Part shown: positions 11,223-22,724 of the stretch, piece by piece
Layout of the letters: each line of letters begins with the position of its first letter
Position numbering within the stretch: the stretch's first letter is position 1
DNA from: Bufo bufo
Taxonomy: Eukaryota > Chordata > Amphibia > Anura > Bufonidae
DNA: 64,000 nucleotides
Reading direction: 5' to 3'
NCBI RefSeq assembly: GCF_905171765.1
Contig: NC_053397.1
Location: forward strand, 110,439,295-110,503,294
Program-made: the position numbers and the translations under genes
The notes under the pieces: model-generated
Seen by the model: only the letters and a program-made list of their open reading frames with translations
The model's database searches: none
What the model was told of the DNA's origin: nothing

Positions 11223-11759
11223 GGCAGTAATAGATTTTAATTGCATTGCACCTCCTCACTGGCAGCTACAGCTCCATGGTCATTCAGCTGTCGCTGTCTG
11301 GTGCAGGTCAAATAATCAGTAGGCTAAGGTTAGCTGCTGAACACTGCATCTGTGTGCGATTTTAGTTACACAATCACTCCAGTCTGTGACTTAAACGCTT
11401 TATGCTACCGTTAAGGCAGTGTGTAGCTTTGCCATTGACAGTGGCACCTTGCTTATAGGGATATGTAGTGAGAGACATAGCAATTCTCCCTTCCCCTCAC
11501 TTAGTGCAGGTACCACTGTTATTAGAGTTGAGGTGATTTGTATTTTTAATTTTTCATTCTTTGGTTGCTTCCATTTCAATTAAAGAGTGCATGTTGCACA
11601 CATACACTATATACTTTTAAATTATTTCATTAAAAGTGAAGTTTTAACACCTGGGTCAAGATAGGTTTCTCTGCCAAGATAGGCATTTGTAAATATTATT
11701 CAGTAAATTAACCTTACCCAGGCTGGTCCCAATATAGATATATCATTGAACAAATTATA

Positions 11760-13489
11760 GAACATGTCCTATTCTGATCTTTTTGCAGAAAAGAATAGAT
11801 ATTTCTTTTGATGGGTTTGAGAAAAATGTGGAATGCACATAGAAGGTAACCGTATTTAGCAATTCTGTGGACTACAGACCAAAATATGGATATGGTCATG
11901 TGCAAGAGGCTTAAATATATTCAACTATCACCAGCCATATCTTTTGTTAGAAGCTGTGGCAGTTACAGGGGGGAGAGTTGAAGCAGAAAGGACATGTCCC
12001 ATGAGCTGTGGCAGAAAGGACATACCCCCTGAATCACCAATCATTTACATCTTGGTCTGTTATTCAAAGTTACTGTATTAAATATTTATGTACCAATACT
12101 ATTACTGAGGCCTAGGTGAATCACATTGTATTTCATCTGCCAAGTTCTTGCCTAAGCTGGCAGTTTATTAAGGTCTTCTTATCAACAATTGCCTGTCGAT
12201 GGCCATTCCCTACCAATGAAATATCAAAAATCAAGGGAATATGGGAATGGGGCAGAGAGAAGATTGACGTAAAATTGACGTAATGTACTAAGATGGAATT
12301 AATTAGTAAAACACTACTGCTGCCTCCATTCTGTATACAGTATTCACTGGCAAGGGTGAACACAGAACTACTAGAGTCCCATAGCAAAACTGAGTATGGG
12401 CCAACCCCCTCCCCCACCCACCCAGCTTTCTAATTCATTTGTGTCAAACACTCCCAGACAATGTGGAACACAATACACAACTAGAATTCCAGATTTGCGA
12501 CAAAACTGACTGATTGCAGCCATCACTAGGGGAGCTTGGCGTTCAGAAATTGATATAGCTTTTGTTGAACCAAATGGGAACCTGTGAAAATCTATGTACC
12601 ACCTAGAAGTGGCTCCTAGAAACTTCAGTGAATCTATGTCGGGAACAACAGAATCAGTTTTGCACCAGACCCCCTTTCCTCAAGGGCCCCATAGCATTCA
12701 CATGACTGTCCTCTATTTATAGGTAAGCCAATGCTCATTGAGCACTGTGTATCTGTGAGCAGAGAAGACAGAAGCAGTGAAAACCACTTTTCTTATCTTT
12801 GCTTCGGAGCCTTACAGGTGCCCGACATTCAGCTGCCAAATCTCCAAGCCAACTTAAACATGAGCCATATATACAGTAATTGACACGGAAACCTGACAAG
12901 TAGCTACTCGTCTGAGTTGTGCCCAGACTACAGGTAGGCCTCAAGAGAGGAACAACAGAAACCTAGAGTGTTGAGGAGTATAAGGAGAGACGTGGAGAGG
13001 AGAGTAATACCTCAGCCTAGACTCCATTAGCACCCAATGTGAGACAAGAGTTAGTTTATGGTGCCTGTTCACAGTCTACAGTGAAGTACAAGCTGTACTT
13101 GCAGATGCATTCCTTTATTGACAATGTGGACATATAATTGAAAATTGTAAATCAGGAAGGCAAAACATATGTACCGGCCGTTTGAAACAGAAATTTATTG
13201 ATGTATGCTCTACACCTGGAAGATAGACAGTCAGCCAGAAGTTACAATAGCCTGAGTGTAACCATAGTCAATATTTCACCAAGAGCCTGTTATTAGGATT
13301 ACCTGGGCTTTCTGTACTAAGAGGGCTTGTGAATAAGTGGAGTTTAAAGAACTGGAGTTTAAGACAAGGAGGAGAAAACTAAGGTTTGATAGATTTTCCT
13401 TGTGTGTTGTTGGCTTGATTCTAGCTAGTCGTCCAACTACAGCAGACAGGGTCTAATTCTAACTCATATTTACTGTTTTCCTTCTTTAC
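11760..13489. other. Intronic sequence without recognised element
   Basis: About 1.7 kb with no convincing frame. 'tctaattcatttgtgtcaaacactcccagacaatg' and the surrounding sequence show no inverted ends that I could find. Probably old repeat or unique intron sequence. Confidence 0.4.
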
Positions 13490-13518
13490 TGTTCATCCCC
13501 ATTTAAACATGTGCTACA

Positions 13519-14460
13519 TGGACAATGCTACTAAGTGTGTCCTGTGCAATGTATGCGTGCCTTGAAGAGACATTCGAGGGTGAATACATTTACACTAGAT
13601 GCAATCATGTTGCATATTTGGAAGCCCAGATCTTGGATCTAAATAAGCAGCTTGAAACACTTATGGGTATTGCAAATGGAGATAGGCTTAGAGCTCACTG
13701 TGCAGGCACTGACTGGGGTCAGTGAAATGGAGGTGGGAGTAGGAGGGCTAGATCAGGACTATCAGGTCAGCAGTTGGGTTAATGTAGGAAGAAGGGGTAG
13801 AGAGAAAAGTGCCAGGGAGGCTAGTCCTGAGCTGGAACGCCCTAGTAAATATGCCTGTTTGGCTGATATTAGGGATGAAAGCCCAGGCCAAGCAACACTA
13901 CAGCAGGGCGTTTCTCCAAGCAACCAGGAGTATGACTGCTGCAGGAAGGATGGGAATAGGAGTGCAGCAAAGGTCAGACAGATGCTGGTGGTAGGAGACT
14001 CTATTATTAGGAGGACAGACAGGGTCATCTGTCGCCGAGATCGTGAATGCCGAACAGTGTGTTGTCTTCTGAGTGCTTGGGGATATTGCGGATCAGATTG
14101 ATAGATTGCTGGGTGGGGCTGGGGAAGACCCGGCGGTCATGGTACACATTGGCACCAATGACAAAGTCCTTAAAAATGATTTAGGGGAACTAAGTGAGAA
14201 GCTCAAGTCCAGGACCTCCAAGCTAGTGTTTTCAGAAATGCTACCAGTGCCACGAGCGTGACCAGAGAGACAACGGGAGCTTAGGGAGTTAAATAAGTGG
14301 CTCAGAAGCTGGTGCAGGAAGGAAGGGTTTGGTTAATGGAGAACTGTGCCGACTTCTCTGTCGGTTACAGGCTCTACAGTAGGGATGGGCTGCACCTTTA
14401 TGGAAAGGATGCAACTGCCCTGGGGGAAAAATGGTTAGATGGCTGGAGGAGCTTTTAAAC
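13519..14460 (+). pseudogene. CR1-like ORF1 with SGNH-esterase domain
   Basis: Pieced across frameshifts. The start at 13519 gives MDNATKCVLCNVC, a cysteine-rich start of the kind seen in CR1 ORF1. Downstream is VVGDSIIRRTDRVICRRDRE (the GDS motif with the nucleophile serine), then VMVHIGTNDKV (the GTND block), then a DGLHLYGKDATALGEKW block near 14384 that supplies the Asp-x-x-His pair. Together they are the serine, Gly/Asn and Asp-His blocks of SGNH hydrolases, as in the ORF1 esterase of CR1-clade LINEs, which binds nucleic acid and helps form the RNP. Frame changes occur near 13650, 14060 and 14260. It lies about 250 bp upstream of ORF2. Confidence 0.72.
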
Positions 14461-14813
14461 TAGTATCTGGGGGGAGGGTGGGTGATCATACTAATAAGGG
14501 GGTAGATAGTGTAGATAGAGAGTGGGATATAGAAGGGGACAGTGGGGATTTAGTGGGGGCTCGGGTTAGTGAGGAAAGTAGGGAGAAAACTGGGCATATC
14601 AATACACTTATGAAAAATAGAACTGCTGGTAACAAGAACCTGTTACATACAAACCTCAACCAAGGTAACCCAAAAATCCTGTATATTCACTTTACACTTT
14701 ACAGGTAATAGTAATTTGAAATGTATTTTAACAAATGCCAGAAATCTAGCTAGCAAAATGGGGGAGCTGGAGACTATGGTACAAGAAGAACATATAGAGT
14801 AGATTTAGTTGGT

Positions 14814-15365
14814 GTGGCTGAGACATGGTTGGATTCCTTGCATGATTGGGCTGTAAATATTGAGAGTTTTACACTATTTAGGAAAGGCAGGGTCAATAGA
14901 AAACGAGGTGGTGTGTGCCTGTATGTGAGAAGTGATCTGAAGACAAGTGTGAAAGAGGCAATTGTGAGTGAGGATGCTGAAGATGTGGAAACCTTATGGG
15001 TGGAAGTTCAAAGGGATATAAACACTGAAAAAATAATACTTGGTGTAATCTATAGACCCCCTAATATCACAGAGGAGATAAAAACGCAACTGTATAACCA
15101 AATAGAGCGGGCTGTACAGGCTGGTACAGTGGTCATAATGGGAGATTTTAACTTCCCAGACATTGACTGGGGTCATGATTCTGCCTCAACCGCAAAGGGG
15201 AATAAATTCCTCAACTTGCTGCAGGACCACTCTATGGGCAAATTTGTAGAAGCTCACACTAGGGGCAATGCTCTGCTGGATCTGGTAATTTCTAATGATG
15301 CAGAGCTTGTTGGAAATGTTACTGTTCGAGAAACACAAGGTAATAGGGACCACAATATACTGTAA
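14814..15365 (+). pseudogene. CR1-like ORF2, endonuclease domain
   Basis: The 183-residue open stretch contains the APE-type endonuclease: AETWLD, GVCLYVRSDL, GVIYRPP, IMGDFNFPDIDW and GNRDHNIL. These are the standard blocks of the CR1 endonuclease that nicks target DNA for target-primed reverse transcription. The conserved block just upstream ('LTNARNLASKMGELE', from about 14733) is in a broken frame with a TAG, so the domain once started there. The frame closes with a stop at 15363. Later, 15891-16121 carries the pre-RT block ending VPLFIIL. Confidence 0.78.
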
Positions 15366-16138
15366 TTATATTCCACCTAAACTATAAAAAGAAAACTCTG
15401 TCAGTCAGAGCAAAGACACTGAATTTTAAAAAGGCTAATTTCCCTGATTTGAGGGCGGCATTTCAGGGCATAGTCTGGGAGCAGCTACTGTCACATAATA
15501 ATACTGAAGATAAATGGGAGAGCTTTAAATCCACATTGAGTAAAAATGCATTCCTTTAGGTAAGTATAAACGGCTAAAGTTAAACCTCTCCATGGCTTCC
15601 AGCTACTGTAAAAAGGACAATAAAAGACAAAAAAGAGCATTACAAAATTTCAAATCTGAGGGTCAGCTGTAGCATTTGAAGATTATAAAGGGCTTAATAA
15701 AATCTGTAAAAATTAGCAAAAATACAAAACAAACAGCAGGTGGCAAAAGAGAGCAAAACAAATCCCAAAAAATTCTTTAAATATGTAAATGCTAAAAAAA
15801 CAAGGTCTGAGCAGGTAGGACCCCTAAATTATGGTAAAGGGGTGGGGTGGGGGGGAGTCACTGAAGATAAGGAAAAGGCAGAGTTACTAAATGAGTTTTT
15901 TTAGCTCTGTATATACAAAAGAAGAGAAAGGAACTGATATCTTTGGTACTGGGGCTGTTAGTACATCCAGTAATATACTCAATTGGCTAGCTGTAGATAT
16001 GGTCCAAGATAAGTTAAATAGGGTAAATGTGAACAAGGCTCAGGGTCTAGATGGATTACACACAAGAGTGCTCAAAGAGCTCAGTTCAGTCCTTGCTGTG
16101 CCCCTGTTTATAATTCTCTAAAGATTCTCTAGGTTTAC

Positions 16139-16505
16139 TAAACTTCACCATCCTGGTAAAAGCGTATCTGGTGAGAGATCTATCTTTGTTTCAGGTACAT
16201 TATGTTATGCAGAGCTGTTCAGTTAGTTATCATTGTCTCAGGGAAGTTGTTAATTCTGTTAGCTAGACATGTAATATTTGTGCAGGCAGCCATTTTATCA
16301 TCTGCTTCAGTGTTATGCATTGTTACAGTACATGTTATGCTATATACTTATTCATCTTATTTGTATTTTTATAGTTTTACCTCAAATACTCCAGTTTTGC
16401 CAATAAACAAGTTAGACTACAAAGAGCAGTCTTCTTATTTGGAAGACAGGAATGGTTTATGCTGAATGTCAAACTGCACACTGTGTGAACGTGTATGAAG
16501 ACAGA
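16139..16505 (+). repeat. LTR-like repeat, copy A
   Basis: Shares most of its length with 62621-63045 ('ccatcctggtaaaagcgtatctggtgagag...', '...gacaggaatggtttatgctg', '...cactgtgtgaacgtgt'). It has an AATAAA signal at about 16402 in 'gccaataaacaagttagac', as expected for the R region of an LTR. It begins exactly where the LINE stops matching, so it marks a rearrangement junction or an insertion with loss of flank. Confidence 0.6.
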
Positions 16506-17300
16506 ACAAGAACTATGGGATGAATGATGTCATGCCCCTTCTTCACATCCTGGAGGGGATGCTGACAAATCTGATTGATAAGGGGACAGAAGATGTGGCA
16601 CCTACATCTCACGGCCACCTGAGCCTTGAGGAGGTTGAACTGGCAGAGGAGAATGATGAGGACATAAATGCCCAATAATTTTATACATAACAAGGTGATT
16701 TCTCTGCCCAAGCGACAGGTGAGGAGCAGGAGGAGTTGGAGCGTAACAACGAAGACATCGCAGATGATCCCGACAGGCAGTGGCAATATGCAGTGGAGAT
16801 GGAGGCAGAGAGGTCCTCTGAGTCCCTTGCACAAATTGCCAGATGCATGCTTTCTTGTGACAATCGCATTGTCAGGATTTGGCAGTGGGATAACTACTGG
16901 CTATAGACCCTCGCTATGGTCAAAAATGGGGGCATTTTTCATGCCTTCTGACAGGGATGCAAAAATGGACTACTATAGAGACATGCTGTGTAGTCAGTTG
17001 GTTGCTGCCTATGAGCATCATTGCCCATCCTCAGGAAGGTCTCACCGAAGGTCTGACTGCAAACACACACCACTGTCATGATGGGAAAGGGGTGGGGGAG
17101 TCAGGAGCAGCACCAGTTCCATATGAAGCAACTTTAATCTGGAGTCTCTGATGAGCTGTTTTTTTCAGTTGCCTACTTAATAAACCAGCAGGTGGTGGCA
17201 TACTTGGACTGCACCCTCTCACCCATAATCCAAGATCCCCTAGACTACTGGGCATGTAAACTTGAATTGTGGCCATAACTGGCAAAGTTTGTCTTTTTCA
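16506..17300 (+). pseudogene. hAT transposase remnant, C-terminal half
   Basis: Translated in pieces on the plus strand this gives QIARCMLSCDNRIVRIWQW and DNYWL followed by a DPRY-like block, and then a hATC-like piece ending LDYWACKLELWP near 17230-17260. These correspond in order to the late catalytic and dimerisation regions of hAT transposases (compare YMLQCLRNDRRVAHILTCAD and LDPRYKDNV at 46940-47040). Many stops and shifts are present. It is an old fragment unrelated in strand to the hAT copy next to it at 18240-20830. Confidence 0.55.
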
Positions 17301-17865
17301 AGTCTGTGTGGTGAAGCAGCTGGTAAAGAGACTTAGGAGCCTATTCTCCTGGCTCAGACTGCACAGAAAAAATAGTGGAGACCTGTTACTCTGAAGCGCG
17401 TTGTCATCCCCTTTTCAAATAAAGACTTTTTCCCACATTTACTGTGGTCGCAATATTCGACCAAGAGGTATGGGAATCACGTGGACCACCTTTTGCCTAC
17501 ACTACCCCATTTTGCTGATCAATCAGAAGAACAGAATAAAAAATGATCCTGTATCTTGAGCATCTGTAAGGCCTCTTTCAGACAGTCAGTATTTGGTCAG
17601 TGTTTTTTGCATTGGTATTTGAACAGTATTGGTAAGGCAAAAACAGGAGTTGGTCCAAAACAGAGATGACACAGGATGGAAATATTTTCATGTCTTCTAT
17701 GTTTTGGAACCACTCCTGCCATTTGCTTCCAAATCATGATCAAATCCTGATTCAAAATACTGACCGTGTTATGGATGCTCTAAAGACAGGACGGGTTTTT
17801 ATTTTTCGGTTCTTCTGACGGAAAAGAAGGTAAAATAAACGGTGATGCCAACAAGGCCAAACAGG
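17301..17865. other. Intronic repeats, unassigned
   Basis: Contains 'taaggcctctttcagac' at 17567-17583, a frequent anuran MITE end, with no matching opposite end found. Nothing coding. Confidence 0.4.
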
Positions 17866-17869
17866 GACT

Positions 17870-18130
17870 CTAGTGGACTGTCACATAGTGGTGAGAGTGG
17901 CAACAGGAAGAGCAGTCTACATAGTGGTCCAGTCAGAGAGTGGTGATGGTGGTAACAGCATGAGGAGTCAACATAGTGGCCCAGTCACAGAGTGGTGAGG
18001 GTGGCAACAGCAGGAGGAGTCAACATAGTGGCCCAGTCACAGAGTGGGGAGGTAGGGGGCAACAGCAGTAGCAGTAACATCAGATTGAGGCTGTAGGAAG
18101 AGCCGCAGAGACAGCAGGTGTGTGGCATCA
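17870..18130. repeat. Minisatellite, about 57-bp unit
   Basis: Repeats of 'cagtcacagagtggtgagggtggcaacagcaggaggagtcaacatagtggcc' with variation, about four units. It sits just outside the 3' end of the hAT copy on the minus strand. Confidence 0.7.
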
Positions 18131-18239
18131 GGCAGGGGGCAGCATCAGAATAGTGGCTGAAGCATGTAGCCATAAGTAACAGGTCTGCTGTGGCAGCACA
18201 CTGCAGTCAAAACATTACTGTCAAAATGATCTAGTCTGA

Positions 18240-20830
18240 TGCATCAGGCACCAGTGTGTGGAAATCCTCGATGATCCACACCTAATTCATCTTTATAAAG
18301 GTTAATCTCTCAACATTTTGTGTTGAAAGGCGAGTTCTCTTTGGGGCAACTATGCCCTCTGTCACAATAAACACCCGCTCTGATAGCACACTATTGGCCA
18401 GGTATTAAAGCTTTTCTATAGCAAACTCGGCCAGTTGCGAACACAATTTAAGTTTGGCTGTCCAGTAGTCCAGGGGATCTTGGATGTGGTGACAGGTTGC
18501 ACTCCAAGTATGCCCTCACCTGCTGGTTTAGGTTCTGATCCATGTATTGTATTTCATGCAGTGTGCCTGGTTGTCTAGCAGGTAGCAGTGCATCTGGCAG
18601 AGTATCTTTAGATATAATGGCACTTACCACTTCATTCTCCCCCTTTTTGGCAGAAGTGGGCTAGTCCTGCCTACCAAGGGAGGGATTGCAGGAGCTATAG
18701 TCAGTGAAGAGTGAAATTGAGAGTTGGAAGGAGATGAGAAGCACCCTGACTGTTTACAGAGTATTACGAGACTAAAGCCAGAGTTTAGCATGGGAGAGAA
18801 AGATAAAGCAATGTACCCAAGTTTGCCTGACAGTTAACCCCAAAACCTCCTGTAGCCCGAGAAAGATCACTTATTGTCTGGATGCAAGTTTATGTAAGTA
18901 AAGCTGTTGAACTTTTACCTAGTGTGGACTCTTACTCCAACTATCACTCTCCCCTTTTTTGCATGGAGCCTAACCCTGGGGAGTGTCTGCATCCACACAC
19001 AAAACTAATTAGGCCGCATCACCACTCAGAATATTTCAAAACCTTGGACACGATAGGCCCTGGGGGGCAGCACATTGCAATAGGATGTCTTTATAGTAGT
19101 TGAGTTCATCATTCCTCTCAGCAGGTATAAAAACGGCACCCATTTTGGCCCCCGTAGAGAGAGGGTCTAACATCATGAAGAGCCTAAAGTCATCCCTCTA
19201 CCGAATAGTGACAACGTGGCTGCCACAATGCAATATAATGGGGTTTTGTGGAACACTATTCTGCCTTTGCAGCTCAAGGACCTGAAGTGCATGCACAGTT
19301 TTCTGACCATTTTCAACACGTCTTGCAGCTGGGTGGAAATCTTCAGGAACCGGGTTACAACCAGATTAAATACATGCGCCATGCAGGGTACATGGGTCAG
19401 CCCTCCTTGATGCAGTGCCGACAGAATGTTCTTCCCATTATCGGTAACCATGGTTCGGATCTTAAGTTGGTGAGGAGACAGCCAGGATTAAATTTCTTGG
19501 TATGATGACGAGAAGCAGTTCCTCCCCAGTGTGACTCCATTTGCCTAGGCTAGCCAGGTGCAGAACAGCGTGACATTGCTGTGCTCTGCATAGGTGGTAT
19601 GCTGGAGAACCACTACAAACTGTACATACAGTGGATGCTGAGGAAAAGGTGGAGGATGAGGAGGCATAGGAGGACATTGGCATTGGAATCACAGTATGAG
19701 AACCCAGAGGCGGTATTGCCATCACCTGGCCAAGTTGCTGGTGTGCCTGGGCCGGAACCATATTTTCCCAGTGGGCGATAAAGGACATATATTGTCCTTG
19801 ATCATAGTTACAATTCCACACAACGGCGCTACCATGAACTGTACCAGACACCGAGAGGCTCAAAGACTGACCCACCTTCTGCTGTAACTACATCTACAGG
19901 GCTGGTATAGCTTTCTTAGACAAGCAGTGATGGCTTGGGACTCTCCACCTTGGCTTGGCACAAGCCATCAGTTCTCTGAAATGTGTAGAGTCAACCATAT
20001 GGAAATGGAGAGACTGTAGTACCAGCAACTTAGCCAGGAGCACATTCAGCTTCTGCGCTGTTGGATAAGTGCATGCATACTGTTGTCTTTTTGCAATCGC
20101 CTCTGTGATCGATTGCTGGTGAAATGCGTGGCAAGGAGTAGGAGAAGGAGGAGCATCAGGACCAGTAGACAATGGGATGGAAACACAGCTCCCTTCTGCT
20201 GACGTGGTGGAGCCCTGACTGCTGGAGAAGGGGTCAGGCTGTACCACTACATTAGTGCCACGGTTTTCCCAGGCCACTTTATGGTGACGACCCACGTGTT
20301 AATGCTGGGCTGTGGTGCTAACATTGGCACCCTGGCCATGCTTCATCTTCTGCCCACAGATCCTACACATGGCCATGTTGACATCCTCTGCCGACTTGAT
20401 GAAAAATTCCCACACCGGTGTGTTAGGCTCCTGAGTAGCAGGTGCTCTACCTCAGGCACATTTTGCTCTCACACTGCTGCTACCCTGCTGGCTTACCCAT
20501 CTCATGGCCGTGTCCCTGACCTCCTTAGTACCTGCTCCCACGCGACATTCATCGTTGCACGCCTACAGGAGGAAGCAGCGATGCTCTACGTCAAGTCTGG
20601 GCTGGACAGTAGCTGCTGACTGTCCTCAATAATATCTTCCTCACATATTACTTGCTTGGCAGAAGGAGCAGAAAAGGAAAGAGGCAGGTTCAGGACAGGT
20701 GAGGGCACAGAGCTTGTTCCTGGGTCATTCCAAATAAGTATGGTATCAGAGGAACCCACTGACTCCTGGTTGTGGGTGTCTGATGTCAGTTGAGATGATG
20801 TTGAAGATCAAGTCAATAATGAAGAGCGAG
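18240..20830 (-). pseudogene. hAT transposase, degenerate, minus strand
   Basis: From right to left: a BED zinc finger (VWEFFIKSAEDV, CRICGQKMKHGQ, VGRHHK at about 20430-20265, interrupted by one TAA), the catalytic region (DQGQYMSFIAHW near 19785; VTDNGKNILSAL, then CMAHVFNLVVTRFLK at about 19451-19330) and the hATC dimerisation domain (LANSVLSERVF, KRTRLSTQNVERLTFIKMN at about 18405-18280). This is the complete domain order of a hAT transposase, which cuts DNA with a DDE site and dimerises through hATC. Frameshifts separate all parts. 18645-18960 seems to be a later insertion bracketed by 'ctcccc...ttttt'. Confidence 0.72.
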
Positions 20831-21159
20831 CATGCTCAGCCGAATACCTGTTCGGCTCGAGCATCGCTATGCTCGGCACATGGCGGTACTTGGCCAAATA
20901 CCACATGTGCTCGAGCGGCATGCTCGAGTCTCCTCCCCGCATGTTTCGCCGCTGCTAAGCAGCCAATAAACGTGCAGGTAAGTACTGCCATCACTGTAAT
21001 GCCAGTAACCATGTTGGCTGCTGGCATTACAGTGATTGGCTGGCCGGAACACGTCATCGGGTGCTATAGCACCCGATGACACGGGTTCGGTTCATTAGGA
21101 GTCAGGGAGAGCTGCGCTTAAGAAGGAACAGATAGTGTAGGGAGATTGTAATCGCAATA
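20831..21159. repeat. hAT 5' non-coding region with inverted blocks
   Basis: GC-rich hairpins such as 'cgagcatgct...agcatgctcg', and 'gtcatcgggtgctatagcacccgatgac' at 21053-21080, a perfect 28-bp palindrome. This lies between the hAT transposase remnant and the Tc1 insertion and belongs to the leader of the minus-strand hAT copy. Confidence 0.5.
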
Positions 21160-21161
21160 TA

Positions 21162-22722
21162 CACTGCTCAAAAAAATAAAGGGAACACAAAAATAACACA
21201 TCCTAGATCTGAATTAATTAAATATTCTTCTGAAATACTTTGTTCTTTACATAGTTGAATGTGCTGACAACAAAATCACACAAAAATAAAAATAAAATGG
21301 AAATCACATTTTTTAACCCATGGAGGTCTGGATTTGGAGTCACACTCAAAATTAAAGTGGAAAAACACACTACAGGCTGATCCAACTTTGATGTAATGTC
21401 CTTAAAACAAGTCAAAATGAGGCTCAGTAGTGTGTGTGGCCTCCACGTGCCTGTATGATCTCCCTACAATGCCTGTGCATGCTCCTGATGAGGTGGCGGA
21501 CGGTCTCCTGAGGGATCTCCTCCCAGACCTGGACTAAAGCATCTGCCAACTCCTGGACAGTCTGTGGTGCAACGTGACGTTGGTGGATAGAGCGAGACAT
21601 GATGTTCCAGATGTGCTCAATTGGATTCAGGTCTGGGGAACGGGCGGGCCAGTCCATAGCATCAATGCCTTCATCTTGCAGGAACTGCTGACACACTCCA
21701 GCCACATGAGGTCTAGCATTGTCTTGCATTAGGAGGAACCCAGGGCCAACCGCACCAGCATATGGTCTCACAAGGGGTCTGAGGATCTCATCTCGGTACC
21801 TAATGGCAGTCAGGCTACCTCTGGCGATCACATGGAGGGCTGTGCGGCCCTCCAAGGAAATGCCACCCCACACCATTACTGACCCAATGCCAAACCAGTC
21901 ATGCTGGAGGATGTTGCAGGCAGCAGAACGTTCTCCACGGCGTCTCCAGACTCTGTGTGAACCTGCTTTTATCTGTGAAGAGCACAGGGCGCCAGTGGCG
22001 AATTTGCCAATCTTGGTGTTCTCTGGCAAATGCCAAACGTCCTGCACGGTGTTGGGCTGTAAGCACAACCCCAACCTGTGGACGTCGGGTCCTCATATCA
22101 CCCTCATGGAGTCTGTTTCTGAAGGTTTGACCAGACACATGCCCATTTGTGGCCTCCTGGAGGTCATTTTACAGGGCTCTGGCATTGCTCCTCCTGTTCC
22201 TCCTTGCACAAAGGCGGAGGTAGCGGTCCTGCTGCTTAGTTGTTGCCCTCCTACGGCCTCCTCCACGTCTCCTGATGTACTGGCCTGTCTCCTGGTAGCG
22301 CCTCCATGCTCTGGACACTACGCTGACAGACACAGCAAACCTTCTTGCCACAGCTCGCATTGATGTGCCATCCTGGATAAGCTGCACTACCTGAGCCACT
22401 TGTGTGGGTTGTAGACTCAGTCTCATGCTACCACTAGAGTGAAAGCACCGCCAGCATTCAAAAGTGACCAAAACATCAGCCAGGAAGCATAGGAACTGAG
22501 AAGTGTCTGTGGTCACCACCTGCAGAACCATTCCTTTATTGGGGGTGTCTTGCTAATTGCCTATAATTTCCACCTGTTGTCTATACCATTTGCACAACAG
22601 CATGTGAAATTGATTGTCACTCAGTGTTGCTTCCTAAGTGGACAGTTTGATTTCACGGAAGTGTGATTGACTTTGAGTTACATTGTGTTGTTTAAGTGTT
22701 CCCTTTATTTTTTTGAGCAGTG
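21162..22722 (-). mobile_element. Tc1-type transposon, TA-flanked
   Basis: A 1,561-bp element. The ends are perfect inverted repeats of about 27 bp beginning CACTGCTCAAAAAAATAAAG, with TA at 21160-21161 and 22723-22724 as target duplication. It encodes one transposase on the minus strand, broken by frameshifts. It inserted in the hAT-derived region. Confidence 0.93.
21424..22531 (-). pseudogene. Tc1-type transposase, frameshifted
   Basis: The N-terminal part (22531-22169) holds the paired-like helix-turn-helix region ([40 protein letters not shown]), which binds the inverted repeats. The C-terminal part (22074-21424) holds the second catalytic block (FLLMQDNARPH) and DWPARSPDLNPIEHIW, in which E is the third catalytic residue, 34 residues after the second D. 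The middle lies in another frame (22138-21899). The first catalytic block (LFTDKSRF) is in that middle frame, at about 21985. At least two frameshifts are needed to read it through, so this copy is inactive. The intact inverted ends could still be mobilised by a related transposase. Confidence 0.85.
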
Positions 22723-22724
22723 TA

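Larger units (their letters stand above)
10643..11699. repeat. 1,057-bp near-perfect palindrome with hammerhead-like centre
   Basis: The left arm (about 10643-11155) and right arm (about 11187-11699) are reverse complements with essentially no mismatch by eye, separated by about 31 bp. The inner end of each arm carries CTGAGGA, a short stem and GAAAC. A 16-bp direct repeat (CATTGAACAAATTATA) lies at 10630-10645 and 11744-11759, bracketing the structure like a target duplication. The sequence family resembles the terminal repeats of Penelope-like elements. Confidence 0.85.
13490..16127 (+). mobile_element. CR1-like LINE, 5' two-thirds
   Basis: A non-LTR retrotransposon read on the plus strand. 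ORF1 (about 13519-14460) has an N-terminal cysteine motif and an SGNH-esterase-like domain. ORF2 (about 14705-16121) has an apurinic endonuclease domain and the beginning of reverse transcriptase. The sequence stops matching a LINE after 16121, just at the start of the RT fingers (QGLDGLHTRVLKELSS), so RT core, C-terminus and 3' tail are absent. This is the reverse of the usual 5' truncation. Several frameshifts make it inactive. Confidence 0.82.

Noticed and set aside
20783..21079. Small frame with Cys/Ala-rich sequence (MSVEMMLKIKS...)
   Set aside because: It runs through the GC-rich palindromic leader of a hAT element and has counterparts on the opposite strand.
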